Part shown: positions 17,892-26,981 of the stretch, one piece after another
How the letters are laid out: each line of letters opens with the position of its first letter
How positions within the stretch are numbered: position 1 is the first letter of the stretch
Assembly (NCBI GenBank): GCA_023428755.1
Contig: JAEYWX010000014.1
Coordinates: forward strand, 62,001 to 126,000
Origin: Bacteroidota bacterium
GTDB taxonomy: Bacteria > Bacteroidota > Bacteroidia > Chitinophagales > Chitinophagaceae
DNA length: 64,000 nt
Direction: 5' to 3'
Notes under the pieces: model-generated
Database searches by the model: none
Seen by the model: only the letters and a program-made list of their open reading frames with translations
What the model was told of the DNA's origin: nothing
Made by a program: the position numbers and the translations under genes

Positions 17892-18200
17892 TTTCAGTTT
17901 CGCAAAGCGATTTGATGCAATAATAAAAAAATAACTCAGTAATCAAAATTTTTAATTTTTAATTTTTGTTTAATATGAATTTCATAAAAGTTAAACAAAA
18001 CCGGGTATTTTCCCCGTAATTCAAGCCAGACGGGGCTTTTTTTTGGCTGATTTAACGAATAAGGTTAAATTAGGAGTCAGTTTAAGGCCAAATACCCCGG
18101 TAATGTAAAGGTTTTTTCTTTCTGATTTATTACATAATCGGGAAAAGTGGTCCGGAACTATGAAACACATCAATGTAACCTAAAACCAAAGCTTATGAGC
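17892..18200. other. rpoD upstream region (leader and regulatory)
   Basis: About 300 bp without a convincing gene. It holds an AT-rich stretch with repeated TTTTTAATT (17948-17970), a short hairpin AAGCC/GGCTT followed by eight T (about 18023-18043), and a long-range imperfect inverted repeat CCGGGTATTT (18001-18010) against AAATACCCCGG (18090-18100). An upstream GTG at 18147 extends the rpoD frame but encodes an atypical N terminus. No clear -33/-7 promoter pair was found. Confidence 0.5.
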
Positions 18201-19067
18201 ATGCGCCAACTCAAAATCACAAAATCAATCACAAACCGTGAATCGCAGAGTCTTGAAAAATATCTGCAGGAAATCGGTAAAGTGGAATTAATCTCTCCTG
18301 AAGAAGAAGTAAAGCTTGCTGAACGGATTAAACAAGGTGACCAACGTGCACTTGATCGTTTAACAAAAGCCAATCTTCGATTTGTGGTATCTGTTGCAAA
18401 ACAATACCAAAACCAGGGACTCTCTCTCCCCGATCTGATCAACGAAGGAAATTTAGGATTGATCAAAGCTGCACAACGTTTTGATGAAACCCGTGGTTTC
18501 AAATTTATTTCTTACGCTGTTTGGTGGATCCGTCAAAGTATTCTTCAGGCATTGGCTGAGCAATCACGTATCGTTCGCCTGCCGCTGAACAAAGTTGGAT
18601 TGACCAACAGGATCAACAAAGCTTTTTCACAACTGGAACAGGAGTATGAGCGTGAACCTTCGGCTGAAGAACTGGCAGAAATGCTGGAACTTGAAATCGA
18701 AGAGGTATCATCAACACTCAGTATTTCATCCCGCCATGTAAGTATGGATTCGCCATTAAGTGATGGTGAAGAAAATACATTGATGGATGTGATGGAAAAT
18801 CCCAATGCCGGTTCTACCGACGGAGCATTGGATCACACCGAATCATTACACACTGAAATTTCACGTTCGCTGAAAACACTGACCGAACGCCAGCAGGATG
18901 TGATCCGCTATTTCTTTGGTATTGGTGTTGATCATCCGTTGAGCCTGGAAGATATTGGTGAACGTTTTAATCTTACACGTGAACGTGTACGCCAGATCAA
19001 AGACAAAGCCATCAGTAAATTAAAGACCAACAGCCGTTGTAAACTTTTAAAAGGGTACCTGGGCTAA
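18201..19067 (+). CDS. rpoD: Primary RNA polymerase sigma factor RpoD/SigA
   Basis: A 288-residue primary sigma factor of the short Bacteroidota type, which lacks the large region 1.1. Visible regions in order: 1.2 (SLEKYLQEIGKVELISPEEE), 2.1-2.4 (NLRFVVSVAKQYQNQGLSL and RGFKFISYAVWWIRQSI), region 3, and 4.2 (SLEDIGERFNLTRERVRQIK). The usual family start is MRQLKITKSITNRE, matching the ATG at 18201. An ATG at 18195 would add two residues. Bacteroidota RpoD reads TTTG/TAnnTTTG promoters such as those annotated in this window. Followed by a terminator at 19091-19113. Confidence 0.97.
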   Translation: MRQLKITKSITNRESQSLEKYLQEIGKVELISPEEEVKLAERIKQGDQRALDRLTKANLRFVVSVAKQYQNQGLSLPDLINEGNLGLIKAAQRFDETRGFKFISYAVWWIRQSILQALAEQSRIVRLPLNKVGLTNRINKAFSQLEQEYEREPSAEELAEMLELEIEEVSSTLSISSRHVSMDSPLSDGEENTLMDVMENPNAGSTDGALDHTESLHTEISRSLKTLTERQQDVIRYFFGIGVDHPLSLEDIGERFNLTRERVRQIKDKAISKLKTNSRCKLLKGYLG

Positions 19068-19090
19068 TGAAATAAATTTTACGCAACTGA

Positions 19091-19113
19091 AACGGGAGCC
19101 GCAAGCTCCCGTT
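19091..19113 (+). terminator. rpoD terminator
   Basis: A 9-bp stem (AACGGGAGC / GCTCCCGTT) with a 5-nt loop is followed by a seven-T run. Confidence 0.85.
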
Positions 19114-19125
19114 TTTTTATGCAGG

Positions 19126-19182
19126 GTTGCCAACCTTTACACAAAGATTTAAATTATCTATAAGCTGCAAAAGGTTGGCAAC
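19126..19182. repeat. GTTGCCAACCTTT inverted repeat
   Basis: Arms GTTGCCAACCTTT (19126-19138) and AAAGGTTGGCAAC (19170-19182) are perfect 13-bp complements separated by 31 bp. The same motif occurs at 13370 and as a compact palindrome at 26818-26848. Confidence 0.75.
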
Positions 19183-19184
19183 GC

Positions 19185-19214
19185 TTTGTGAACGTTCAGT
19201 TTCTTTTATCTTCG
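19185..19214 (+). promoter_or_regulatory. Candidate promoter for GT39 gene
   Basis: TTTG at 19185-19188, 18-nt spacer, TATCTTCG at 19207-19214. This is one mismatch from the Bacteroidota -33/-7 consensus. The ATG is 8 nt downstream, implying a very short or absent leader. Confidence 0.6.
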
Positions 19215-19222
19215 TAATTACC

Positions 19223-20857
19223 ATGAACCGTTTTGCATCATATTTACTCATTGCAGTGGTTGCTGCGCTGTTATTTTTTCATTCGCTGGGAAATGTTCCG
19301 TTGTTTGATTGGGACGAGATCAACTTTGCAGAAAGTGCAAGAGAAATGATCGAGACCGGCAACTATATGCAGGTGCAGATCAACTATGAACCGTTTTGGG
19401 AAAAACCGCCGTTGTTCTTTTGGATGCAGGTAGCAGCTATGAAAATTTTTGGCGTGAATGAATTTGCCGCCCGCCTCCCCAATGCAGTTTGTGGTATTGC
19501 AACATTGCTTGTGCTGTTTGGTATTGGCCGGAGATTGCACAACGAACGGTTTGCTTTTTGGTGGGTGTTGATCTATGCCGGAACATTTTTACCGCATCTC
19601 TATTTTAAAAGTGGCATCATTGATCCCTGGTTTAACCTGTTTATTTTTCTCGGCATTTATTTTCTCAGTCGTTTTCTTTCTGCCAAAGAAGAACGGCAAC
19701 AATTTCTGCCGCATTTGATTTTCTCCGGCTTGTTTACCGGCATTGCTATTTTAACAAAAGGGCCTGTTGCAGCACTGGTGGTTTTGCTGAGTTATGGATT
19801 ATTTCTACTCTTCAACCGGGGCAAAGGTTGGGTGTCCATCAAATACTATTTTATTTGGGGATTGATCGTGTTGCTGGTAACCATGATTTGGTTTGGATTG
19901 GAAATTGTACAGCACGGATGGTGGTTTGTAAATGAATTTATCACCTATCAGATCCGTTTGTTTCAAACAAAGGATGCCGGGCATGGCGGATTTTTATTAT
20001 ACCACTTTGTTGTGGTGCTCATTGGTTGCTTCCCTGCATCGCTGTTGATTTTCCGGTATAAAAATGAACTGCATGAAAACAAGCAACAACAATATTTCCG
20101 CATGTTCATGATCGCTTCGCTGATTGTGATACTGGTGCTGTTTACAATTGTAAAAACAAAAATCGTTCACTATTCATCGTTTACTTATTTACCCATTGGT
20201 TATTTAGCAGCTTCAACTGTCTACGGCCTTATTAATCGTACAGCGCAACTGAAAAGCTGGCAAAAGTTTGGACTGCTGTTGATCGGTATCATCTGGAGTA
20301 TTTTGTTTATTGTATTACCGCTGATCGGAAACAATATCGACTGGATCAAACCACTGCTTACCAAAGATGCCTTTGCAATGGGTAACGTAGAAGCCAATGT
20401 AGAATGGAATTATTTTCTACTGATTCCCGGCGTACTCTTCCTTGCAGCCGTAATTGTAAGTTTTGTGTGGCTCAACCAAAAGAAATTTCAGAAAGCAATT
20501 TTTCTCTTGTTGATCGCCTGTATTGGCGCTATGCAGGTACTGCTCACATTGTTTACACCACGCATTGAACAATATTCGCAGCATGCAGCCATTGAGTTTT
20601 ACGAATCACTGCAGGGAAAAGATGTGTACATCAAAACACTGGGCTATAAAAGTTATGCGCAGTACTTCTATACACGCATACAACCCAATCTGCGCAAAGA
20701 AGCAAAAGATGAGAACTGGTTACTCACCGGCAATGTAGATAAACCCACTTACTTCATCAGCAAGAATACATTTGAAAAAGAAGTGATGGAAAAGCACAGC
20801 AACACTGTAGAAGTGATTGGACGAAAGAATGGGTTTGTGTTTTATAAAAGAAAGTAA
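19223..20857 (+). CDS. Membrane glycosyltransferase, GT39 (ArnT/PMT-like)
   Basis: The frame is open from 19127, but the ATG at 19223 (MNRFASYLLIAVVAALLFFHSLG) gives a normal first membrane helix; 544 residues. After helix 1 the periplasmic loop carries the expected acidic motif DWDEINFAESAREM, with the Asp-Glu needed for catalysis. A second loop has NYEPFWEKPPLFFWMQ. About 11-12 transmembrane helices follow, then a C-terminal soluble segment (about 460-544). Family members move a sugar from a polyprenyl-phosphate donor onto lipid A or protein in the periplasm. The acceptor is unknown. It stands alone after the rpoD terminator. Confidence 0.9.
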   Translation: MNRFASYLLIAVVAALLFFHSLGNVPLFDWDEINFAESAREMIETGNYMQVQINYEPFWEKPPLFFWMQVAAMKIFGVNEFAARLPNAVCGIATLLVLFGIGRRLHNERFAFWWVLIYAGTFLPHLYFKSGIIDPWFNLFIFLGIYFLSRFLSAKEERQQFLPHLIFSGLFTGIAILTKGPVAALVVLLSYGLFLLFNRGKGWVSIKYYFIWGLIVLLVTMIWFGLEIVQHGWWFVNEFITYQIRLFQTKDAGHGGFLLYHFVVVLIGCFPASLLIFRYKNELHENKQQQYFRMFMIASLIVILVLFTIVKTKIVHYSSFTYLPIGYLAASTVYGLINRTAQLKSWQKFGLLLIGIIWSILFIVLPLIGNNIDWIKPLLTKDAFAMGNVEANVEWNYFLLIPGVLFLAAVIVSFVWLNQKKFQKAIFLLLIACIGAMQVLLTLFTPRIEQYSQHAAIEFYESLQGKDVYIKTLGYKSYAQYFYTRIQPNLRKEAKDENWLLTGNVDKPTYFISKNTFEKEVMEKHSNTVEVIGRKNGFVFYKRK

Positions 20858-20963
20858 AATGGTTATGAGTTAAGTGTTATGGGTTATGGGGTGTTAAGTT
20901 CAATCAGCCTGAAAAAACTTGCAACAACCTGAAACTTTAAACCAGAAACCTGAAACCGATTTT

Positions 20964-21659
20964 TTATCCCATCAAACAAAAGATCACCGGAATTTTATGC
21001 AGGTCGGGAATTTGTTTTTTCCACTCCGCAACCGTTTTGGTTTGTATTACTTCGTTGGCAGCTGTTAAATTTGCAGCTATGCAAATTCTTGTTTGAGGTT
21101 TGCAGGTTTTTAGAATTGTTTCAAGTAATTGATTGTTGCGGTAAGGTGTTTCTATAAATACCTGTGTACTCTGTTGCCTTGCCGATAATTCTTCCAACTG
21201 ATTCAACTTTCGTTTCCGCTGCGGTTCTTCAATGGGCAAGTAGCCAACAAAAGAAAATTGTTGTCCGTTCATACCACTGCCCATCAATGCCAGCAAAATG
21301 GAGCTGGGACCTACCAATGGTTTAATGGTTGCACCCTGCTGATGGGCGGTTTCAACCAATATCTGTCCGGGATCAGCAATGCCTGGACAACCTGCCTCGC
21401 TGATGATGCCGATGGTTTTCCCTGCTTTCAGTTTTTGCATCAGCTGATTTTTTACCTGCGCTTCTGCTTTGTGGATCACGATCCATTCGTAATCATCAAT
21501 CACAATTGTTTTATCCAGTTTTTTCAGATAGCGTCGGGCAGTGCGGTCGTTCTCTACAAAAAACACATTGCATTGCTTTACAGCATCGAGCACATACGCA
21601 GGAATTACCTGTACACTTTCTTCATCTAACGGAGCGGGAATTAAATAAACAACTGACAA
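20964..21659 (-). CDS. RsmI-like SAM-dependent methyltransferase (tetrapyrrole methylase fold)
   Basis: A 231-residue member of the tetrapyrrole-methylase fold related to RsmI, which methylates the 2'-OH of C1402 in 16S rRNA. The signature SEAGCPGIADPGQ is at about 88-100, and the following PLVGPSSILLALMGSGMNGQQFSFVGYLP region is typical; VFIETPYRNNQLLE is the third motif. It is somewhat shorter than E. coli RsmI (286 residues) because it lacks the C-terminal extension, and the opening differs from the canonical GTPIGN motif. In Bacteroidota this form often occurs beside a full RsmI, so the rRNA target is not certain. Confidence 0.88.
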   Translation of the reverse strand: MSVVYLIPAPLDEESVQVIPAYVLDAVKQCNVFFVENDRTARRYLKKLDKTIVIDDYEWIVIHKAEAQVKNQLMQKLKAGKTIGIISEAGCPGIADPGQILVETAHQQGATIKPLVGPSSILLALMGSGMNGQQFSFVGYLPIEEPQRKRKLNQLEELSARQQSTQVFIETPYRNNQLLETILKTCKPQTRICIAANLTAANEVIQTKTVAEWKKQIPDLHKIPVIFCLMG

Positions 21660-21807
21660 ATGAATAGAGTTTTATTGATCAATCTTTGAGCTCTTGGTGA
21701 AATCCTTTGTGATCTCTGTGATACTATCGGTTACACAAAGTACACGAAGCAGGCACAAAGGTTACTAAGAAAATACTTTGGCAAACATACCAATAACAGA
21801 TGAAGTA

Positions 21808-22641
21808 CTAGGGATTATCATCCGGATGATATAAACTCAATGTTGCAGCAATCACTGCATAAGCCGGCGCCAGCACCCAGCCGATGAATGGAACAAGATG
21901 CATTAAGAAGAACACCATGCCGTTACCAATGGCCAGTCCCTTTCGGTTGCTGATGAATGTAATGCTTTGTGCCGGATTGAGTTTATGTCGCTCTGCACTA
22001 TAATCCAGCATGGAAAAACCATAGTAGTAACATTCAACCAAAAACGCTACCAGCGGACTGATCCAGCCAATAACAGGTATCAACGATAACAAAAGAATTG
22101 AAATGATGTAAACGGTTTGCCACAATGTATTCCGCAATGCCAACCGTATGGCACGCCAGCTATCGATCAGCAATTGCTTTGTACTGAAAGGATAATCACT
22201 GCCGTCAATGATGTTTTCTGTTTTTTCACTGAGGTATGCAAACACCGGCGAGCCGATGATGAGAAATAAAAATTTGAACAGCGAAAAATAAAAGAACAAC
22301 AGAATCAAACGGACAATGATTGTACCGGTAATAAAAAGAAAATTCAGGAAACTGTTGTTCATGGCATCTAACCAGCTTTTAATGCCCACCACGTTGAACA
22401 GCCAATCCAGGAAATCGCTGCTGGAACTCCAGAACAACCACATCCCTGCCATGAACAGCAACATGTAAATGAAACCCGGAATCAATATCCATTTCCATAA
22501 CTTGTGACGCACAATAAATTGATGCGCCCTGAAATAAGCCTGTACCGCTATAACAAGTTCCTTTAACAAACGATCTGTTTTTAATTGAATAAAATCCGGT
22601 GTACTTAACAGGCCAAGGCGGCAAAATACAACAAAATGCAA
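21808..22641 (-). CDS. EI24/CysZ-like membrane protein
   Basis: A multi-pass membrane protein of the EI24 domain family (CysZ in Proteobacteria is a sulfate permease; the function of Bacteroidota members is unsettled). The homologous part begins at LKELVIAVQAYFRAHQFI, so translation may start at a TTG at 22569 (253 residues) instead of the ATG at 22641, whose first 24 codons look unlike a protein start. Four or five hydrophobic segments are visible (WKWILIPGFIYMLLFMAG, FLFITGTIIVRLILLFFYF, WQTVYIISILLLSLIPVIG, and NGMVFFLMHLVPFIGW). The ATG start would overlap the divergent glycosylase gene by 6 bp, another reason to doubt it. Confidence 0.82.
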   Translation of the reverse strand: MHFVVFCRLGLLSTPDFIQLKTDRLLKELVIAVQAYFRAHQFIVRHKLWKWILIPGFIYMLLFMAGMWLFWSSSSDFLDWLFNVVGIKSWLDAMNNSFLNFLFITGTIIVRLILLFFYFSLFKFLFLIIGSPVFAYLSEKTENIIDGSDYPFSTKQLLIDSWRAIRLALRNTLWQTVYIISILLLSLIPVIGWISPLVAFLVECYYYGFSMLDYSAERHKLNPAQSITFISNRKGLAIGNGMVFFLMHLVPFIGWVLAPAYAVIAATLSLYHPDDNP

Positions 22642-23262
22642 AAGCTTCGCACAGATTTTTATGAGCGTGATGATGTAGCACAGATCGCAAGAGAGCTGTT
22701 AGGGAAATATATCATCACCACATTTGATCAGCAAACGACTGTTGGACGTATTGTTGAAACAGAGGCCTATGCAGGCATTGTTGATAAAGCATCGCATGCA
22801 TACAACAACCGACGAACTGCACGTACAGAGGTGATGTTTGGTGCCGCAGGTTTTTCGTATGTGTATCTCTGTTATGGCATTCATCATTTATTTAATGTTG
22901 TGTGTAATGAACGAAACAAACCCGATGCAGTGCTCATTCGTGGCATTGAACCGGTTGAAGGCATGAACGAAATGTTGCAACGTTTCAACAAAGAAAAACC
23001 CGACAGCAGCATTGGTCGTGGACCGGGCAATGTGAGCAAGGCATTGGGTATATCAACCCAACATACAGGCCTCCAATTGCAAAGCAAACAGATCTGGCTG
23101 GCGGAAGAAAATGCAGCAGCTTCATTCAATATTCTTACTTCGCCCCGCATTGGAGTTGATTATGCAGGTGAACATGCCAAATGGCTGTATCGTTTCTTTA
23201 TTGAAGATCATCCGCAGGTAAGTAAACATGCGTTGAATAAGAAAGGAATTTTACTTTTATAG
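22636..23262 (+). CDS. 3-methyladenine DNA glycosylase (AAG/MPG type)
   Basis: The 208-residue protein matches the eukaryotic-type alkyladenine glycosylase: LLGKYIITTF, then VETEAYAGIVDKASHAYNNR with the catalytic Glu in the ETEAY motif, then YVYLCYGIHHLFNVV, and a C-terminal RGPGNVSKALGI. It removes alkylated or deaminated purines (3-methyladenine, hypoxanthine, ethenoadenine) as the first step of base excision repair in the cytoplasm. The length is typical for bacterial members. It is divergent from the EI24 gene. Confidence 0.94.
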   Translation: MQKLRTDFYERDDVAQIARELLGKYIITTFDQQTTVGRIVETEAYAGIVDKASHAYNNRRTARTEVMFGAAGFSYVYLCYGIHHLFNVVCNERNKPDAVLIRGIEPVEGMNEMLQRFNKEKPDSSIGRGPGNVSKALGISTQHTGLQLQSKQIWLAEENAAASFNILTSPRIGVDYAGEHAKWLYRFFIEDHPQVSKHALNKKGILLL

Positions 23263-23273
23263 CTGTTGTTTTT

Positions 23274-23344
23274 AGTTTCAGGTTTAATGTTTAACGTTGC
23301 GTGCGGTTGATTATAGTACCTGCAATGCAAGCGAACCTGAAACT
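23274..23344. repeat. Inverted repeat AGTTTCAGGTT / AACCTGAAACT
   Basis: Perfect 11-bp arms at 23274-23284 and 23334-23344 in the gap before the SLC13 gene. A similar CCTGAAAC/TTTAAACC sequence is repeated at about 20908-20960. Confidence 0.55.
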
Positions 23345-23377
23345 TTTGACATGCAACTTTAAACCGATACGTCTATC

Positions 23378-24835
23378 ATGGATTTATTGAATAAGTACAG
23401 AATTTCTCTTCTATCCGGCATTCTTTTATCGCTTGCCACTTATCTCTTTAATCCATTTGGATTAGATGCTACTGCTAACAAAGCGGTAGCTGTTGCTGTA
23501 CTCATGATCACCTGGTGGATCAGTGAAGCATTACCCATGCCTGCTGTTGCGTTGATTCCATTAGTGTTGTTACCGCTGCTCAACATCAGCAGCATGGAAG
23601 AAGTAGCCAAAGCGTACAGCAATCCGGTAATTTTTTTGTTCATGGGTGGTTTTATGATTGGACTGGCCATTGAAAAATGGAACCTGCATAAACGCATTGC
23701 CTTACGTATTGTACAAAAAACAGGCACCAGCGGCAACCGTATCATACTCGGTTTTATCATTGCAACCGCTTTCTTAAGTATGTGGCTCAGCAATACTGCT
23801 ACTACCATGATGATGTTCCCTATTGCACTCAGTGTAATTGCCGTGATGAAAGAACATGAACAACAAAGTACAAGTCTTACAAATTTTTCGTTGGTGCTGA
23901 TGTTGGTAGTCGCCTATGCCAGTAATATCGGTGGTATTGCAACCATCATTGGCACACCGCCCAACGTTGCGTTTGTGGCATTCATTGAAAAGAAATACAA
24001 CTATGATATCCAGTTTATCGACTGGATGCTGGTGTGTACACCCATCGCTATTCTGTTGCTCATTACTTTGTATGTTGTATTGGTAAAATGGATGTTTCCG
24101 AACAAAATCAGCAACAGCGCAGAAGCCAACAACTATATCAACAATGAGATCAAGGCACTCGGCAATATGTCCCCGGCTGAAAAAAGAGTGATGGTTATTT
24201 TTATTGGTACCGCTTTGCTGTGGATCACCAAAGACCTGCTGAACCAGATCGGATGGTTCAAATTAAACGACAGTATGATCGCACTCATTGGTGCGTTGTT
24301 TTTATTTGCTACACCGGCGGGTAAAAAAGCTGATGATAAAACAGTCATGTTACTAACGTGGAGCGATACTTCCAAAATGGCCTGGGGTATTTTATTATTG
24401 TTCGGTGGTGGTATTGCACTCGCCAATTCATTGGAGCAAGTGGGCGTAATGGCACAGGTGGGACAATGGCTTGCCGGTTTCAGCAATATGCACGGACTAT
24501 TGCTCGTATTGCTGATTGTGGTGATCTGTATTTTCTTAAGTGAAGTAATGAGCAACGTAGCGCAGGTAATTGTACTGGCACCTGTGCTGGCATCATTGGC
24601 CGATGCATTACAACTCGATCCGCTTTTACTTGGAATACCTATGGCGCTTGCTGCCAGTGCTGCTTCCATGATGCCGATGGGCACGCCGCCCAATGCCATT
24701 GTGTTCAGCAGTGGTTATATCAAACTAAAAGATATGATCAAAGCCGGTTTTGTGATGAACATCATCAGCATTATTCTCATTACATTATTCTGCTGGTATG
24801 TGTTGCCGCTGGTGATGCGTGTAATTACAAAATAA
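23378..24835 (+). CDS. SLC13-family (DASS) sodium-coupled transporter
   Basis: The 485-residue protein has about 11-12 hydrophobic segments and the two SNT-type Na+/substrate motifs of the family: WLSNTATTMMMFP near 137-149 in the first half and SNVAQVIVLAP near 390-400 in the second. The C-terminal signature MALAASAASMMPMGTPPNAIVF is present. SLC13/DASS members import di- or tricarboxylates (succinate, citrate) or sulfate with Na+. The substrate is not readable. It sits in the inner membrane. The gene is followed at 100 bp by the alpha/beta hydrolase gene on the same strand. Confidence 0.92.
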   Translation: MDLLNKYRISLLSGILLSLATYLFNPFGLDATANKAVAVAVLMITWWISEALPMPAVALIPLVLLPLLNISSMEEVAKAYSNPVIFLFMGGFMIGLAIEKWNLHKRIALRIVQKTGTSGNRIILGFIIATAFLSMWLSNTATTMMMFPIALSVIAVMKEHEQQSTSLTNFSLVLMLVVAYASNIGGIATIIGTPPNVAFVAFIEKKYNYDIQFIDWMLVCTPIAILLLITLYVVLVKWMFPNKISNSAEANNYINNEIKALGNMSPAEKRVMVIFIGTALLWITKDLLNQIGWFKLNDSMIALIGALFLFATPAGKKADDKTVMLLTWSDTSKMAWGILLLFGGGIALANSLEQVGVMAQVGQWLAGFSNMHGLLLVLLIVVICIFLSEVMSNVAQVIVLAPVLASLADALQLDPLLLGIPMALAASAASMMPMGTPPNAIVFSSGYIKLKDMIKAGFVMNIISIILITLFCWYVLPLVMRVITK

Positions 24836-24938
24836 AAGCATTGGTCCTGCAATTGAAAAAAGGGGTTGCATACGAGCGAAATAAACACTATGTTGAGTAA
24901 GAAAGGTTTTGTTTCGTTAATCATCTCAACCATCGTAT

Positions 24939-25970
24939 ATGAAACAACGCATCTTAAAATGGATGAAACGCTTCTTCCTTTTCCTGTTGGGCTTGATCAT
25001 TGTTTTGCTCATAGCCGGTTACAGTTACGAAACGATCTCACGAAAAAATATTAAGAAAAAATTTCCTCCTCCCGGTCGGTTGGTGGATATAGGCACACAC
25101 AAACTTCACTTCCGTATCAATGGCAACGGCAATGAAACCATTGTATTTGATGCAGGCAGTGGCGAACAGGGATCGTTTGGTTTTCTGATGCTGGAAAAAG
25201 AACTGGGGAAGCAGGCAACACTCATCAGTTACGACCGTGCCGGTATTAACTGGAGCGAACCCGGGCCTGCTGAACGTAACGGTGTACGTATAGCCGATGA
25301 GTTGTACACCGCACTGCAGCAATTAAATATCAAAACTCCTGTTGTACTGGTAGGTCATTCGCAGGGTGGATTGCACATGATCCAGTTTGCAAAGAAATAC
25401 CGCAGTATGGTAAAAGGATTGGTGCTGCTCGATGCACCATTGCCCTCATCGTTCAATGATATGCCGCAGGAATTAAAAAATGTAATGGGTGGCTCTCCGG
25501 CACAACTGAAAATAGCTGCGTTCATGGCCAATTTTGGTATTATACGTTTAACCGCACCCCCACCGCAGCCTGCTCCGTTTACAGTAGAAGGCATGAATAC
25601 AGATTCAGTTGAACGGGTGATCGCTGCTATGTTACCTGCTACGCTGGTAAAAGGTGTTTTTCCGGAAGTGGAACATTCCGTTATGAAAAATGACATTGCG
25701 TTGAACGACGGCATGCTTGACAGTTTGCCGGTACGCATTATCTCCAGCAGAAGTTTTATAAGAACGGTGAACGAAGGACCTCCCGGCTGGAACGAGACAC
25801 TTCAACAAAAGTTTGTGGAGTATTGGGAACGGAATCAATCTGCACTGTTGAAATTATCCAGCAACAGTAAACGACAAATATTGGACAGCAGCGGACATGC
25901 CATGCATGTAACTCAACCGGATGTTGTTATTGAAACCATTTTAAGTGTAACTGTTGATCAATTGCCTTAG
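24939..25970 (+). CDS. Membrane-anchored alpha/beta hydrolase
   Basis: The 343-residue protein has an N-terminal uncleaved signal/membrane helix (FFLFLLGLIIVLLIAGYSY, 12-30) and an alpha/beta hydrolase domain: oxyanion region VFDAGSGEQGSF (69-80), nucleophile elbow GHSQGG (Ser141), and a C-terminal SSGHAMHVTQP with the likely catalytic His. The acidic residue is probably in the LLDAPLP strand. Esterase or lipase activity toward an unknown substrate is expected on the periplasmic side. An in-frame ATG 73 bases earlier is not needed. The gene is isolated. Confidence 0.86.
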   Translation: MKQRILKWMKRFFLFLLGLIIVLLIAGYSYETISRKNIKKKFPPPGRLVDIGTHKLHFRINGNGNETIVFDAGSGEQGSFGFLMLEKELGKQATLISYDRAGINWSEPGPAERNGVRIADELYTALQQLNIKTPVVLVGHSQGGLHMIQFAKKYRSMVKGLVLLDAPLPSSFNDMPQELKNVMGGSPAQLKIAAFMANFGIIRLTAPPPQPAPFTVEGMNTDSVERVIAAMLPATLVKGVFPEVEHSVMKNDIALNDGMLDSLPVRIISSRSFIRTVNEGPPGWNETLQQKFVEYWERNQSALLKLSSNSKRQILDSSGHAMHVTQPDVVIETILSVTVDQLP

Positions 25971-26064
25971 CTGTATAGCAAATTTGTTCACTGTTTTTTT
26001 CTCTTTCTTCAAATGGTGAATGACGCAGACCATGCGTTCCAACGGGACGCTGTTCCCCATTTTG

Positions 26065-26165
26065 TATTTTTCTACCGATCATATGTTCCTAAGGAACAAA
26101 AACAATCTTGAAAAGACTATCTGCTTTGTCCCGTAGGGACAGTTGGTGGGTAGATAATGTGAAAG
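26065..26165. repeat. Bacteroidota-type multi-hairpin intergenic repeat
   Basis: Successive short palindromes GTTCCTAAGGAAC (26085-26097) and GTCCCGTAGGGAC (26129-26141) are flanked by TCTACCGATCATAT and GTGGGTAGATAATGTG. The pattern is the interspersed repeat type known from other Bacteroidota genomes. The next 70 bp (to 26240) are a less regular GC-richer stretch. Confidence 0.6.
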
Positions 26166-26248
26166 AAGGAGATTTTCGTTCAGTAGGAACGTTTGGCAAA
26201 AAAGTCCCGGGCAGACCATGCTAAGACATGGGCCGACCGGGCATTTCA

Positions 26249-26701
26249 TTATTGATGTTTGGTTTGATCGTTGAATTGCCACAGCACATTTACAATTTTC
26301 CAGGTGCCGTTTAGTTTGGTGAGATGCATGTAATCGATCCAATCGTCTGCAATAAGTTTGATGGAAGCGGTGCGGTCGCTTACATCGAGCAGCTTCACTT
26401 CTTTTTTGGGATTGGCTGGAAATTTATCGCCTTTGGCATTGTAACGTTCAGCGAGGATGATCATGTTCTCGGCAAAATATTCGTAGAGAAAATCTTTGCC
26501 TGTTGCTTTGTCGTTCCAGAAAGTGCGTTTCACCAAACGCTGGTGCAGGGCCCGTTCCATTTGTACCGCATTGGGCTTGTGTTGCGATTCAATGTAATCC
26601 AATGCGGCACGTGTAATAGCCAGGCTGTCTTCTTTTGTTTGTGCAGTTGCTGCAATGCTGAAACCTGCAAACAGCAGCAGGAGATAAAAAGGCTTGTACA
26701 T
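26249..26701 (-). CDS. Secreted NTF2-like (lumazine-binding-type) protein
   Basis: The frame extends to 26845, but the ATG at 26701 starts a proper signal peptide (YKPFYLLLLFAGFSIAATAQ), giving 150 residues. The mature region has the NTF2/SnoaL-like cone fold pattern of the putative lumazine-binding family: ALDYIESQ, MERALHQRLVKRTF, and the C-terminal strands DYMHLTKLNGTWKIVNVLWQ. These domains bind small molecules; no reaction is implied. The terminal region ends in NDQTKHQ. The leader between 26702 and 26848 includes the palindrome at 26818-26848. Confidence 0.8.
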   Translation of the reverse strand: MYKPFYLLLLFAGFSIAATAQTKEDSLAITRAALDYIESQHKPNAVQMERALHQRLVKRTFWNDKATGKDFLYEYFAENMIILAERYNAKGDKFPANPKKEVKLLDVSDRTASIKLIADDWIDYMHLTKLNGTWKIVNVLWQFNDQTKHQ

Positions 26702-26817
26702 GTTTTTCGTTTGAATGATGATAAGAGCGGTAAAAATAAAAACTGAAATTTTGTAAAAGATGTGATAATGATGTGGTTTTACAGTACGCCTGTATGAGCC
26801 GGTTAGAAGGGTTAGAA

Positions 26818-26848
26818 GGGTTGCCAACCTTTCGAAGGTTGGCAACCC
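26818..26848. repeat. 31-bp perfect palindrome (REP-like)
   Basis: Arms GGGTTGCCAACCTT (26818-26831) and AAGGTTGGCAACCC (26835-26848) enclose TCG. Two copies of GTTAGAAGG precede it. It belongs to the same motif family as the repeats at 13370 and 19126. Confidence 0.85.
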
Positions 26849-26981
26849 TGTTATCGAAACAGGCTTACACCAAGAAATAATCGAAAAAATTGTATTTTGT
26901 TTTTTTATCAGATTTAATTGCTGAGTTGCTGATTATAAAATAGCAGCACAACAACACGCCTTTAAACTTAGTGATAACGCC

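Noticed and set aside
24133..24699. 188-codon ORF on the minus strand within the SLC13 gene
   Set aside because: Antisense shadow of a clear transporter gene; its translation is low-complexity Ser/Ala/Ile-rich.
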